From the NCBI GenBank assembly GCA_010015655.1, contig ML976741.1, positions 1 through 64,000 on the forward strand: a stretch of 64,000 nucleotides of DNA. The letters run 5' to 3'. Below, piece by piece: positions 1 to 12,544 of this stretch. The notes beneath the pieces were generated by a model, which ran no database searches, was not told where the DNA came from, and worked only from the letters and a program-made list of their open reading frames with translations. Position numbers and translations under genes: made by a program. How positions within the stretch are numbered: the stretch's first letter is position 1; each line of letters opens with the position of its first letter. This DNA is from Bimuria novae-zelandiae CBS 107.79. Taxonomy: Eukaryota > Ascomycota > Dothideomycetes > Pleosporales > Didymosphaeriaceae.

Positions 1-358
1 ATCGCTGCAAGAGGTGGCCAAACAAAGTATTAGATAATGTATTATATTTAGTATCGTAAATTCTGTGCCACCGCACTAGCAGGGAGGGTGTTCTGCCGCT
101 CATGCCACCCCCTTGTATTCCGAATCCCGTTGGCCGGGCATGTACCGCGAACCGAACTCAGATCGGCAACTCAGCCCAGCCTTGGAATGAACATTTACGC
201 AAACAGACCCGCAAAGGGATCGTTGATATCAAGAGCTCGCGCAGCTACGCATAGGATAATGCAGACATACATAATGCAATGTCACATAAGATCAGCGCCA
301 ACATTATCGCGCCCAACATGTGCGACATGTAGGTTCCAAATGAATCAGAGCCCTCACT

Positions 359-2238
359 CTATGGGCTCCATGACTGCATCGTCCACATAAGTGCGGTAGT
401 CGGGATCTGTGCCGCCGCGAAGCCGATCAGCAGATTGCTCTGAAGACTGAAGCTTTCAGCAAATATCCTTTCCACCTCCCTGCGGGTCTCAACCGGCAAT
501 ATATAAATGTTGACAGTCTTCTCCAGTATTAGAAGCGCTGATGAAGGAGAAACTACCTCTAAGATATTTTCTCGGAGATAAGGGGTAGAAAGAGAAGTCG
601 CAATTGCGATACCGATAAGGCCACCCAAAACTCGGAATTGAGCTATGGAAGCCGTGCCTACAGCTGATGCGGGTTAGCAACAGTGATTATACCTATCAGA
701 AATTTGCTCTTACAGAGATCCCGCTCCTCCATCACAAAAGGGACGAGTAATATGAGGCCACACATTACGAAGCCGACCCCTACACCAAGTATAACTTGGT
801 ATCCATACTGATCAGGGTGGATATCTGAATTGCTGGGTACGCGGGAGAAAAGTACCGCACCGATCAGCTGCAGAACAGAGCCTGCTAGGATTATGAAGGA
901 TGGTGGTATCTGCAGCTTTCCCATGAGGGCTGCTGCAAAGGTCGATGACGAGGGTACGAGAGCGCCAAATGAGAGTAGTCGAACAGCAGCATCTAGAGAT
1001 GAAAGTCCGTTCACAGTCATGTATCGCTGCGGTATTTGAACTAAACAGATCATAAGAACACTGCCAGCGAAATAGGTGTTCCTGAGAATGTAAGCCGCTG
1101 GTATATGACGACAAGTTTAATATGTGTGGACGACTTACAGGATCATCCCCATACACTTACGAGGGCGGAAGAAACGCCACGGAAAAACCGGTTCTGGTAC
1201 TTCTCGTCGCGTTGTGATGTACCATTCCCACACTAGAAATGCGACTAGGAATGGCGCAGTCATTAATATCAAGGGCAGCACCAACGGCGATGTCCAAGCG
1301 TAACCGATAGCAGCTTGTTCTAAACCAGTGGTCACAAGCAAGCATGCCCCAAGTAGTAAGAAGGACCCAATCAAATCGAGACGACGGAACGACGCGAAGG
1401 AGAAGACACCAAGGTTGTGTCGAGCGGCTGGTTCATTCCAAAGCTTGTTGGGAAATGCGAGTATCGTGCCTATGAAGGCTATACCACAGATCGGTACGCT
1501 TTGAAGAGAGCTATTAGCAAGATTATTGGGAAGAAAAACCAGCGGCAGCTTACTTGATCAGAAAGATCCATCTCCAATGACCAGTGAGCGCTATGGCTCC
1601 ACCAACGAGCGGACCGGCGATCAAGGATATAGCTATAACCACAGTAACCAAAGTAACGTAAACTGGCCACTTTCTAGACGGAACCAGCTCGAAAAACACT
1701 AGCTGTGTAAGTGCGAAGATGCCACAACCTCCAATGCCTTGGACCCATCGAAACATAATGAGCTGTGTAAGAGTTTGACTTGCCCCGCACGCGCCAGAAA
1801 ACACCGTAAAGATGAAGGTCGACATCAGGAAAGCGATCTTCCTCGTAATCGTATCGGAGAATTTTGCCCATGTCAACTGGAAGCCTGAGAAAGAAATCAG
1901 ATTAGAAACTCGGTTACTTTGCGCAAAAACTGGACATTGGGAACCTTACCACAGAAAGAAAGCATGTAGGCGGTGAACACCCAGGAGTTCTTCTCCCACT
2001 CTCCTAGCTGATCCGTAATTGTTAGGATCGAGGTACTCGTGATCGAAGTATCCATTTGCGCAACGAACAGAGCGACCAGAAGAAAAAAGGAAATGCCATG
2101 AAGTCGCCAGCCAGTGATGTAGCGCGGATCTTCCAGTGCTGAAGAAACATCTCGAGCATTCTGTGCCACAAAAACAGTATCAGAAGGTTTCTCGTCAGCC
2201 ATTGTGGAGAGATCATGCTTGGAACTGGTCGAAAACAT
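359..2238 (-). CDS. DHA2-type major facilitator transporter, five exons
   Basis: Membrane drug/metabolite:proton antiporter of the fungal DHA2 (14-helix) family by motif. Exons on the minus strand: 2238-1950, 1884-1554, 1510-1139, 1081-714, 663-359. The introns (65, 43, 57 and 50 bp) are all GT..AG; the last has a clear CTAAC branch site. Joined, they give 554 codons plus stop in one frame, normal for DHA2. Exon 1 carries the first helix with MDTSITSTSILTI and the WVFTAYML segment. The exon 1/2 junction rebuilds GFQLTWAKFSDTITRK (motif A region). Exon 2 ends in the family motif GPLVGG..GHWRWIFLI. Exon 4 to 5 joins ERDL to SVGTASIAQFRVLGG, also typical. The start is uncertain: ATGs at 2328, 2238 and 2202 are all in frame; 2238 or 2202 fits family N-termini best. 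Base composition is normal, with no RIP. The substrate cannot be told from sequence. It is the only intact gene in the window and no biosynthetic cluster is visible beside it. Confidence 0.9.
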
Positions 2239-2690
2239 GTCTACGAAGAAGTCGAGATTTCTAGTGTGTGAGGAGTGTCGAGCAACTTCATTGCAAAGCA
2301 CCCAATTGCGATGGTGGTGTTCTGTCATACAGTGTTCTGCGGCGTAGTCAATCGATTACAATCTTGTGTAACGACACATGCGGACTTTGCCTCGGCTAGG
2401 CGGGCTGCACATGTGTGCCGTCACCGCACCCAGTATTCCCGACTATGCAACTTCCTCCGAAAGTCTGGTAAATTCAATATTGTAAAGGCTGCGGGACGCA
2501 CCGTTACGTGGGCCGCTGCATGACTGCATGTTCCTGGGTATGTTCGCGATGTTGAAACTGAAGTTGAGTGTCAGAGTTATCAACTATGTAGGCGAAGAAG
2601 CCGCCTATATAGGCTAGCGTGCTCCTTCCGTATGCCGGAAAGCACCTGCTTCAACAGTCCTCCCAGACGGAGGAGCATGAATATAGTATA
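2239..2690 (-). promoter_or_regulatory. Upstream region of the transporter gene
   Basis: This is the last normal-composition stretch before the AT-rich transposon block and must hold the transporter promoter. A 12-bp palindrome gcctatataggc lies at 2603-2614, containing a TATA-like core about 365 bp upstream of the ATG at 2238. Whether it is used is unknown. A G+C-rich inverted repeat around 2650-2680 (ctcccagacggagg area) is also visible. Composition switches abruptly to TpA-rich from about 2700. Confidence 0.35.
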
Positions 2691-2749
2691 CATAAAGCAT
2701 AAGCATGCTAGCCTTAGATCTTTTTAAGTCTTCCTTTAATTATTATAGC

Positions 2750-4600
2750 GGTTAACCTTATCCTTAAAACTTTCTTCGTAGACATACCTATTAGTAAATC
2801 TATTAACTAAATAATAGTTAGCTAGTCTTTATAATACGGTCCTTTAAATTTATTAAGAGTAATAATAGTAGCGCCCTAGTATAAATATTAATAAGATTAT
2901 CTTTAGAGGTAATATACTTAATTTTATAAACACTATCTAAGTGCTTTTTATAAATAAAGTAGTAATATATAGTAATATACTTTAACTAGGCACTAACCTT
3001 AGGGTCTTAGATAAGTAATAGGGTAGCTTAATTATTAACTAGTAGCTTAAAGTGCTATAATCCTTAGTTAATAATAAGTTAACTAGTAGTAGCTAACGTG
3101 CTAGTTAGTTTACTAATAGTAAAATAAGACTAGATAAGATAGACGATAGCGTAAGACGCGGCTATATACTTAGCTTTTATTATAAACTTAGCTATATAGC
3201 CTTGCCGCTTAGATAACTAGGTAATAGTAGAGCTATTAATCTTTATTATATAGCTAGAAAACGATTTTGCGTTATCAGGGTCTAAACTAAAGGACGTGTT
3301 TATATATATTATAACTATGTTATTTATACTTACTAAAAGTCCTTTTAGCGGGGGGGCTATTTTAATAGCGTAACTATTAATCGTGTCTTATATATAGCAA
3401 AGCACCTAGTATGCAAGTTAAAAATACTATTTAAATAAATTAGTATTATAGAAGCCTAGTATACTAATTGTATATAAAAGGTTAGATTAAGAGACGATAG
3501 CTAAAAAGTTAATAAAATTAATAATAAACTAGAATAGCCCCTAGTAATTTTTATTAACTAGCTTATTAAATGGCGTCTAATATAGGAAGCTATTAGGGTT
3601 AAGTAGAGCCTTATAGCTATTATACTTATCTATACTATAGCGCTAAAGTATAGAACGTGCGTAAGTCCGCTAGTCAAGGTAGATATAGTAAATATTACTA
3701 TTATAGTTGCTGTAGTCGAACTCAAGACTAAGGAGGATCTTAGGTTAGCTAAAGTCTTTTATATAGAAGTAAGCGGCGATAGCTATTATAAAAATAGTAA
3801 TTATTTTATTTATTTTAGCTATTAGAACGTTGTTAACGTAGACGCTAATTATAAAACTTTTAAACTTTTTAAAAAAGATATAAGAGTTAAAAGCTACTAG
3901 TATAAATCCTTACTAATAAAGCTATATCTATAAGATATTATACTATTTATAGCTAGACTACTTAAGGCTATAAAGGGCTTTTAGGAGCTTTAAAATAAAG
4001 CTACTAAAGTAATTAATGCCTAGTAGGCAGCGCGCATATATAGGCTATTTTAGTAGGCTATTAAGGTATATAGCGTTAAAGTCTATTTACTATAGTATCT
4101 AGCCTATACATAGTGCTAGCTATATAATAAGACGCAGGCTATTATAGCGCATAACTAGTAAATACGTATTTTAATAATTAATACTAAGGCGCTAAATTTT
4201 TTTTTAGGTAATAAGTTACATCTTACGCTTTACTACTTTACTATATTTATTCTTTTTAATATTAAATACCTAATAAATACTAACTAATATAGCGCCTGGC
4301 GACAGCTCTAATATATTTATAATTATATATATGCTATTAATTTTATAAGCTCAGACTTTATATTTAATAGGTAGACGCTATAGTAGAGTATTAGCGTTAA
4401 TTATAGCTTTTTTATAAGTATAAGGGATATTATTACTAGTAGTAAAAGTAGTATAAGCTATTATATATCCAACTAATAAGTTATTTAGTAGGATAAGTAA
4501 AATTAATACTAAAAAATTAGTAATTAGTACGCTATTATTCTAAGCGTCTTAAGCTTTAAGTAAAGGCTTAACAGTTTACCTAGAGCAGGTAGTTATAGTA
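2750..4600 (-). pseudogene. Copia A reverse transcriptase/RNase H remnant
   Basis: Read on the minus strand, the frame keeps the Copia RT landmark LKALYSLK followed by IISVYVNNVLIA, with the active-site motif at 3830-3841. The motif is YVNN where active enzymes have YVDD; both Asp-to-Asn changes are G-to-A (RIP-type). A fingers/connection segment with IKDFS..KILLSLE..YSN follows toward 3700. RNase H should occupy roughly 2750-3400 but is too decayed to outline. Non-functional. Confidence 0.7.
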
Positions 4601-4790
4601 GAGGTGTTAGGCGTGGGTGTATTATCGCGTGTTTGAGAGGGGGCGGAGCCTCCACCGCACGGGTGTGTGGCAGCGGGTCGTTAGCGTCTTTGGTAAGAGA
4701 GGTCCTGTGTGTTTTGTGAGGTGGACCTGCCGTGCAAAGGGCTGGCAGCGGGTAGAATTAGTGCTATTAACCTAGTTCTAGGCAGCGAAG
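4600..4790 (-). other. Unmutated G+C-rich island in element A (hinge region)
   Basis: About 180 bp of normal composition, rich in CpA/TpG, inside an otherwise TpA-saturated element. It lies between the integrase and RT of A. On the minus strand it can be read as a Pro/Thr/His-rich linker, as is common between Copia integrase and RT. The sharp edges suggest this stretch had no close partner for RIP to recognise, or entered later. Confidence 0.45.
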
Positions 4791-4989
4791 GTGGTGCCGT
4801 GCTAGACGCTATCCGTTAATAAGGTATTATAAATAGAGTCTAGTCCTCTACGCCCGCTAAGTTATGCTTAAATTAGTAGTTATTATATTTACTAATTAAG
4901 ATAGGCGTTAGCGTAGGAGCTAAAAAATATTTTTTATTATTAATTATTAGCGTAAAGTATAGTAGTATCTTTTATTTAGTAAAAATTTA

Positions 4990-5790
4990 ATACCAAACAT
5001 CGCGTAATTTAATTATAATATGCTAGTCTAGTATATATATACCGGCTATGTTTATGTCACGGCTATAGTTAATAAAAACGCCTTATTTAGTATAATTAAA
5101 TAATTTTACGCCTAGCTTATAGGCTTCCTTTAGTATATAGGCGTAGGCCTTAATGCAAAAGGGCCTTAAGTATTTAACTAAAGGCTTCTAGCTAGTTAGC
5201 TATATATAGGGGGTGTAGTTTAGCTTGTCTAAGGAGTAAGGCGTTATATTAATTAAGAAGTAGGCAATAGTAATAGCTTTAGCTTATAAAAATAGTATAG
5301 AGTCTATATCTAATATTAAGTAGGCTATTTATATAACTATTTAGTTAAAGCATTTTATTATACTATTAAGCTCATGTGTATATAGTGGAATAGTATAGTA
5401 TTTAATACTATTCTTTTAAAAGTACTTTTAGAAAGTGGATAACAAGTATATACCGCTATTATCTAACTTAAAATAGTAAACTATAGTACTATATTAGTTA
5501 CGGGCATATTAGATAAAGTCTATAACTACCTATGCGGTATTAGCCTTCTTCTCGAAGAAATGGACCTAAGCATGGCAGGTACAATTATCTATAAAGGAGA
5601 TGTAGTAGCGCGCACCGCTAAGACTCTTTTAAAAGAACTTGCCTAACAAGTTAAAATATATAACCTCTAGCGGTTTAGGTGCCTGTAGCTAAGCCGCTAC
5701 GTCATGAATTAGTCGGCGGTGCTTTGATTTGGAGACGATACACGTCTCACACTAGTAGCTATCTAGCGTGGTGGGTACGAGGTGATCGTT
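4990..5790 (-). pseudogene. Copia A integrase remnant
   Basis: Minus-strand Copia integrase. The zinc-binding CETC pair is at 5740-5751, then the rve core with SGARYYISFIDNCT (first catalytic Asp near 5587). The second Asp is in KLDNSG (about 5460) and the Glu in THELNS (codon 5371-5373). So the D,D,E triad survives, although the frame contains many TAG/TAA stops. The zinc-finger end near 5540-5790 is better preserved in composition than its surroundings. Non-functional because of the stops. Confidence 0.75.
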
Positions 5791-6612
5791 ATGGTATAGA
5801 CAGGTAAGGTTATTAATTAGATAGTATCTAACTACGTAATAAAACTTGTTAAAGGAGCTAAAGAAGCCCGCTAGTTAGGCAGTTTATAATAAGTTAACTA
5901 AGTTATTAATGTTAAGTTAGCTAACTAGTATATCTAAGTAGCTAACGGACTGCTAAAGTTCCTTATTATAAGGTTAGTAAAAGGCGCTTTCTAGCAAGAC
6001 CGCTAGTAGTAATATAAGTATAGTTAGTCTTACTATAGGTGTAATAGGCAGCGGGTTAGTTTAGATCTATATTACGCTATTAATATAATAGGCTTATAGG
6101 ACCTACTTGCCTTTGCATGTAAAGTATAGGTTATTCTTAATAGTATTAAGCTTATATTATTAGCGGACGTACGCCTATAAGAAGAAGCAGGTCTACTAAA
6201 ATTTATTAAAATAGAAGGTATTAGTTAGCTTAGTAACTTTTATTAACCTATTAGGTAATTAATAGCGAAGTCGTTCTATTCCTACGCTATAAATTAAAAG
6301 CTTAAGGCTACTAGTAATTATAATTATTTTACGCCCTAGTAATAGGGTTATAAAGTTATTAATATAGCTAGTTATGTGGCGTAAAGCGCTAGTATTAAAT
6401 AGCTAAGAAATAAGAACTTTAGAGGGTTAATAAATAAAAATAGTATAAGCACTTACGTTATTAATAGTATAAACGCGTTTACTATTAGTATTTACTAATG
6501 TCCTTAATAGTTTTAGTAAGGAGGGAGGTGTAATTAAGTTAATAATTAAATAGGTAGTAAAAGCGTATACTTTATTACTATTATCTTCTAAGTTACTAGC
6601 GAATTTAATAGC

Positions 6613-6862
6613 TGTCGGTTCACAGGTAGCAAGGAATGAACAAGTAACTCTCTGTCTTTGGTATCTAGTGTCTGTTTTGTCTGTGTGTTCTGTAATAGTT
6701 CTATATACCTTCCTTCCAGTTCTCGTGGATGTGAGCGAGTACCAGGTGGTGTGGAGGCGAAGGGGTTTCGGTACAGTATTAGGTTAACTGGAAGTGAGGG
6801 GGTACAAGGGTATAATTGGGTTACACAGTTCCCTTAGCGCGGAAGGCGAGGCAGTGCAGACA
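6613..6862 (-). repeat. 3' LTR of Copia B
   Basis: 250-bp LTR beginning TGTCGG and ending CA, almost identical to 12545-12784. The differences are a handful of transitions and a 10-bp insertion (tataattggg) present only here. Confidence 0.95.
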
Positions 6863-6929
6863 CTAGCAGCTTTTCTTTTATAGTAAAATAAGTGTGGATC
6901 AGGTGTACACTTGCTAGAGAGGCTGTTTA

Positions 6930-8600
6930 CGAAAGTCGAAAGGTAATAACTATAGTGGTTATCGTAATTATTATTAGAGCTAGTTTATGGGGTCCTTGCG
7001 TATTACCCATCCATTAACTCGTATACGCAGCGAGTTTGTATTAATAAGAGTTTCTAGGGCTTTGTTTAGCGATGTTTTTGTTATAGCGTTAGCAGGGTTG
7101 TCTTGGCTATTTACCTATTAAACCTTAAATAACTCCCTTCTCTTATAGGATTAACGTAAGGCCATAATATTAATTATTAGTCGTTTTTCCTTAGTCGTTC
7201 CTAGCTTGACAATACACTCATACAGTGAGTATGAGTCTGTACAAACTACTAGGGGGAGAGATAGTAGACTAAGCTGCTTTGTAATCATAGCAAGCGTTAA
7301 GGTAATAGAGTAGGCGAGGTTAACGCCTCCTACCATTGCGTAGATCTCTAACGCAAGGACGCTCCAGGTCACGCGTTTGCTCTTCGCGGAGCTCTAGTGA
7401 ATAAGATTGCTATAAATAGTAAACTCCGTGTTAGCAGCGTCTTCCATAGCTACTACAATTATATAGCTAATCTGGCTACTTAAATCTTTGTTATTTGCGA
7501 AGGAGCTATTAACAAATATAAAGACTTTAGCCTAAGCTAGGTTAAGTGCCTTATAGGTGAGGCCACGATTAAGATTATTTAGTTGCCACTGTAGGCGTTT
7601 GTTTAACGCGTTAACATTGTCAACAGTAGGCTCCTAAGTTTGTGCGGCAATAGAGAGGTTAAAAGTCGCCTCTAGTTAGTAGATGCTCGCGATGTAGGCG
7701 CCGCAAGCCCTCTACTTAACGTACTATTATTAATAGTTAGCTAAGCTTGCGTTAATAAGCTAAATCTTCTTGCCCTAATCCTTTTATTATAGTAAGAGCT
7801 TGCTAGTGTAATTAATCGATAGGACATAGCTATTAAAAATTAATAAAGTAGTAGGTGTTAGCTTTTCCTTTAGCTTAGCTATAAACGTTAACTCCTTCTC
7901 CTCCAGGTTAGAGAAACATTTATCCGCGAGGATAAGTGTGTTGTTAGTCTACATACCTACTATGCTAAAGGCGTCCTAAGTAGTAGTCACAAGCAGGCAT
8001 GGGTCATTTATTAAGATCTCTATGTAAAGCTTTTTCTTATAATAAGCGCTGTACGTTGCCTACTAATAGGTACTAGCTTTAGCTAGGCCGTATAGGGGCT
8101 TCTTAACTATCATGACCGTGCTAGGTAGATACTTGTATTTAATTTCCTTGGGTAAGTAGGCGATAACTACTTGGTTAAGCTTTATGCGTGACTGTATATA
8201 TGCTTAGGTAATATCTCGTAGCCAGAGCGAGATCTCTCCATTTATTAATGTAACTCTATTACGCATGAGTGATGGAGCAATAGCTAGTATAATTTGTTAA
8301 GAAGCTCGCTAGATAGTTAGCGATTAGGTAAGGATTATTACTTTGCTATCGTCTTAATAGCCTTGCACTACGAGGCATAATTTCTCGTATAGGGTAGTAA
8401 TAGTCTTGCCTTTAATTTCGCGTACTAGTTGCAACTTAAAAATCCGTCCTTAGTGCTTGTAGGGATCGTATTACTTAAAGCAAAAGACTCTGTTAGCAAT
8501 AAGGCTGTTAATTTCCTTATTATCTAATAGCTTAAATAGTTAGCTAGGTGTAGTTATCCTTTGCTCTTTACGCAATTAAATAGAAAGTAGCCAATTAGTG
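6930..8600 (-). pseudogene. Copia B reverse transcriptase and RNase H remnant
   Basis: The RNase H frame at 7151-7372 is still open and shows CTDSYSLYECIVKLGTTKEK, a strong match to this Copia clade, followed toward 6990 by LRIRVNGWV. RT is upstream: PLYGLAKA near 8090, then IVGM.TNNTLIL at 7935-7965, where the clade's MQTDD active site has become stop-TNN through G-to-A and C-to-T changes. Catalysis is therefore lost. A plus-strand open stretch at 8609-8848 is only antisense to this polyprotein. Confidence 0.8.
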
Positions 8601-8879
8601 TTCTCTTTATGCGTTATAAAGACCTCTATCATGTGAGCTTCGTTAGGCGCTGTGTAAATAGTGTACGCTATAGGAGCTGCACGAGCTATCCTAAGAGGGT
8701 TCGCGCAGGCTATAGTAGCTTTAGGCTTATTCTTATTACCTTTAGGTTAGCCACGTTTTTGTTAAGGGAGTTTAGAAGCTTGTTCTTAATGCCAGTTAGT
8801 TATACTAGTTTCGCTATCTTTATCCTAGTTATCGTCTCTGTTATCTAGCATATCTATCGGGTGGCTATCATCCTTATTA

Positions 8880-10100
8880 TTAATTGCTAGTGGCGTGGCT
8901 GGTTCGTTGTTTGTTAGGGAGGTATCCGTGTAGTACGGCTTAACAACCGTTAAGCGGAAATTTATAGGGCCATGCGGCAGCTATATTATACAGGTCTTAT
9001 TTATTACAGTAATAAGCTTATAGGGCCCTATCTATCCATCCTTCTCGCGCCAGACGCGCACGTTAGAGTTAATAGGCAGTGTAGTTATTTTAAGCGTTGT
9101 AGGTCTATTACGCATTGCTAGCGTATTATTAATTTAGCGTGTCTTGTATACCTATTATACCTCTCTTATAGCCTTTTTAATAATAGCAGCGCGTTAAGTA
9201 ATTAATAGCGACGGGGAAGAGTCTTCTGTTATTTATAGGTAGGCGCCAAAGACAAGGAGCGTAGGCACTAGGCTATTAGGACCTATAGTGTCGTTAATAG
9301 CTTTAATAGCCATTTGCAAGATAAGCTGCCTGTCTATTATTATAGGTAAATTGGCTTAGATAGTCTTAAAAGCACGTTATAATAGAGCATAGTACCGCTC
9401 TACCTTACCTACGCTATTATAAGCTTCTACAGGTACTTCTTTAACATTAATTAATAGTAACTTAGCAAGTTACTTAAATTTAGTAGAAATAAAGTTCCTG
9501 CCGGCGTTATAGACAAGATACTTAGGTAGTCTAAGGTAGGTATTAATTTAGCAATGCTATAGAGCGTTCTAAGTACTTATAGCTAATGCATCTTTAAGGA
9601 AGCGAGCAGCTTAAAAGGTAGTTGCGTCGTTAACTATATATAGGACAGGTTTTCTATTTAGGTACATAATGTTAATAATTACCTCGTAGTTAAAGTCTAG
9701 GCTTAGTTCCTTAAGCTTAAATCTAAAGCGTCTAGGTGCTTTCTAATTTAGTTAGCACTATTAGCAGTACTTAACGAGCTTATTAATAAGCTCCTTATAG
9801 ACGTTATTATGGCTAGCGCGAATAAGCAAGTCGTAGAGCTAACAAGCTAATAGGTAACTAAATCGTTAGTAGAGCTAGCGTAGCTTAGTCTTTATAAGGT
9901 GGTAGCTAGCGGCTGCGGTGCGTTCAGGTTAATTTACAAGGAGCCATAGATGGCCCTATTTACGTATAACTAGGTGTAGCTAGTTACCCTAGACTAGTAC
10001 GTTGCGCAGGTTGTTATATCTAACGCCTAGTCTATTTATATTAGCTAGACAAAGTAAGAATGGCGTATTAGTAGGTAGCACGTAGAACGTAACTTTACTA
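8880..10100 (-). pseudogene. Copia B integrase remnant
   Basis: Minus strand. The C-terminal part is easiest to read: VERYYALL (retaining the presumed catalytic Glu), AIKAINDTIGPNSLVPTLLV and NVRVWREKDG, matching the integrase C-terminus also seen in element M. The N-terminal zinc finger should lie near 10000 but is badly mutated. In-frame TAG/TAA stops throughout. Confidence 0.7.
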
Positions 10101-10559
10101 ATTACTATATTAACGTGTAGGGTGCCTATAGATATAATTGCCTGGCCTCTGCCAAAGCGGATTTAGTGCTACCTAGCCGTTAAGATATTTATTTGCAAGC
10201 TTATAGCTGCCTATAGAGTAGTCGCTTGTAGTTCTCTAGCTATTAAGACGCCTAAGGCTCCCGTGTTAGGCATAATGCCTTAAAAGACTTTCTTATTATA
10301 TTAATCCTTAAACGTAAATATAGTGGCGAGCGTATTATCTATAGCCCTAAACGCGTTAATTCGTGTAGTCGCGTAGTATATAGCTTAGTTATTTAGGTAG
10401 GCAATTGTCTAATTGCCGTTAATTATACTAGAGAACTTAGTAATAAACTAATCTCCCTTAGTTATTATTTCCGTAGCGAGCATTTACTAGATCTTGTTAT
10501 TAATTTTAATACTTTCGTACTTAGTTAGGAAAGCGTAAAAGTTAGTAACGTTAGGTTGC

Positions 10560-12420
10560 GCGTTATATAAGTAGGCTAACGCTATCTAGTAAAATCTATA
10601 ATAGGATTACTTGCGCTCATCCCTAGAGTGCTTTATTAATTAGTAGCTAGGCTTACTATAAATAAAGTATTTCTTTTAAGATTACAGTTGCTCAGGTGGC
10701 AGTAGCTATTAGAAGGGTGACCCTTAAGAGTTACCTTAATAAGATCTATAATTATTAACGTCTTACGGCGAGAAGCGCAACAAGAATCCTTATAATCTAT
10801 TACCTTAACCTCTTTGCAAGCCTTTACCTCTATAGGTCCTATTAGTCTAGTACTACTTATAGCTATTTGCGTTAGGGTTGTCCTTATAGGGGTGTTAGAG
10901 GTTGTAGTAGTTCTAATACTCCTTATTAGTAGTATATTATATTAGGCTTAGATTACGCGCCTCGCGCGAGCGGGTGGCAGCGCTAATAAATAAGCGTAGA
11001 GTAGAGTAGAGGCCTTTAAAAGTAGGCGCTAGGGCGAAGAGGGCAAGATTATAGTCCTTAATGCTACTATACGCGTTAAATAGTTATTCGCGTAGTACGT
11101 TGTTACTTTAGTAGTTATAGCCTAGCCCGCGTTAAAGCTTCTAGAGTTTGTTAATAAGTAATTAGAGAGTATTAAGACAAGATTTATTAGGGTAGGCGCT
11201 AATTATACGTGCCAGCGTAGTTATTCTCTACTTACTAAGATATAATTAATAATTCTCCTTATTATAGAAGTGGCTCTTTATTATACCTATTATTATCTTA
11301 AGATTATAGCCCTGACCCGCGAGGCGGTTATAGTAGTAGTTAGACGCTTTGTCTTTTAGTATAATAGAAAAAGCTCGATCCTAGTATTACTTAGGTAGCC
11401 CTATCTTGCTGCAATTGTCTTAGAAGATTCTAAATTTAGTGTTAAATATGTTATATAGCTTACCTCTAAAGCGCTTCTTATTATCGTATAGCTTGCAGAG
11501 GTCTATAATAAGTCGATGTGCGTTGTTAAGACGTGTGGCGTCTGTAGGGCTTTCGTGCTGCAGATAGGGGTTGTACGTATTGTACTGGTTCAGCTACTAC
11601 GTAGAGGATAAAGGCGCGTTGTGCTGCTAATAAGGGGGCAGGTATGTGGTGGGCTGCCATTTTAGTGGAGGTATAGGTTAGTAGATAGTGCGTGCTATTA
11701 GAGCTAGTTAAGGAAAAGCAAGGTGCGCAGAGGGTTATTAAGAAGATTACTATAATAAAGGCGTATTATATAAAGGCGATGTCGCAAGATTTAGATTAAA
11801 GCGCAAGTTAAACCTCTTATTTATTTTAAGCTAGTAAGCAACCTCTTTATTAGTCTATTTATAATAGTCGCCCTGTAGCGCTTTTGCGATATTATAGGTA
11901 ATTAACTTACTATCTTTAGCTACAAAGACGCCTTGCTTGCGTAGGTGGTCTCGTAATTTAGTAATAAGAGATTTGTTGCCTTTGTTAAAGAGTTCTTTTA
12001 ACTATCCTTTAAAGATAATAGTTATCTGCTCCTATAGCTTATAGTCCTCCTATTCTTTATTTCGGGAGATCCGGTAGTAGAAGAGGATGTATGTGTTTAC
12101 ACTCTTTATGTTAATTTTTGTGATGTCTGTATTCTTATTAATATTAAGGGGCTAGCCCTAACTATTTTTATTAATAAGCGCCTGTTCTTCCTTCGTGAGA
12201 TAGTTAGTGAGAGGCATTATAGGAAAGCGATTTAGGGGTCGTAAGGCGTCTCTTTAAGAGAGTGAGACGCAGGTTAATTAATAGTACTATTAGCAGCGGG
12301 TACTATAGAGCGTAATAGATAGGGACTTAGGTAAACGCTTAGAGTCCTTATTACTTAATAGTAGGCTACGACGCGCGAGCTTCCGGCGAAGGCGTAATAG
12401 ACACAGAGACCTAGGTAAAC
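10560..12420 (-). pseudogene. Copia B gag/nucleocapsid and protease remnant
   Basis: At about 10610-10690 the minus strand reads KYFIYSKPSY.LIKHSRDER, a decayed form of the zinc-binding CFVCxxxxCWSTxH motif (Cys codons changed to Tyr by G-to-A), also visible in element M. The rest of gag extends toward the right LTR but is too mutated to delimit. The protease lies between this and the integrase by family order. Confidence 0.55.
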
Positions 12421-12523
12421 GCTTAGGGTCTCGTTAGCACATGGTTTAGGGTATCGCTATACCCCTTATCGTGTCTCTTCTAGTTCTCCTTACTGTCTAT
12501 GGTTATCTCTCATAGCATTGACT

Positions 12524-12544
12524 GTGAGGGTAACCACTAATCAG
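12524..12544 (-). promoter_or_regulatory. Primer-binding site region of Copia B
   Basis: Directly inside the 5' LTR the minus strand reads CTGATTAGTGGTTACC. Element M has CTGATCAGTGGTTGC in the same place, so this is the shared priming site of the clade. I could not assign the tRNA. Confidence 0.5.

Larger units (their letters stand above)
2690..6612 (-). mobile_element. Copia element A, 3' part (RIP-degraded)
   Basis: Minus-strand Ty1/Copia retrotransposon with domains in Copia order (gag, integrase, reverse transcriptase), read right to left. It is the oldest and most mutated element here: almost no CpA remains and stops are frequent. Element B is inserted in its gag/protease region (duplication ATAGC), and the rest of gag continues at 12785-13290. 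I cannot define either LTR: the left edge is placed where composition changes, and the 5' end was lost at the junction with element D. Confidence 0.75.

Noticed and set aside
88..390. 100-codon plus-strand frame at the left edge
   Set aside because: No recognisable domain and overlaps the 3' end of the well-supported transporter on the other strand.
2603..2614. Palindrome gcctatataggc as an operator
   Set aside because: A single 12-bp palindrome with a TATA core upstream of one gene; no second site and no way to tell it from chance.
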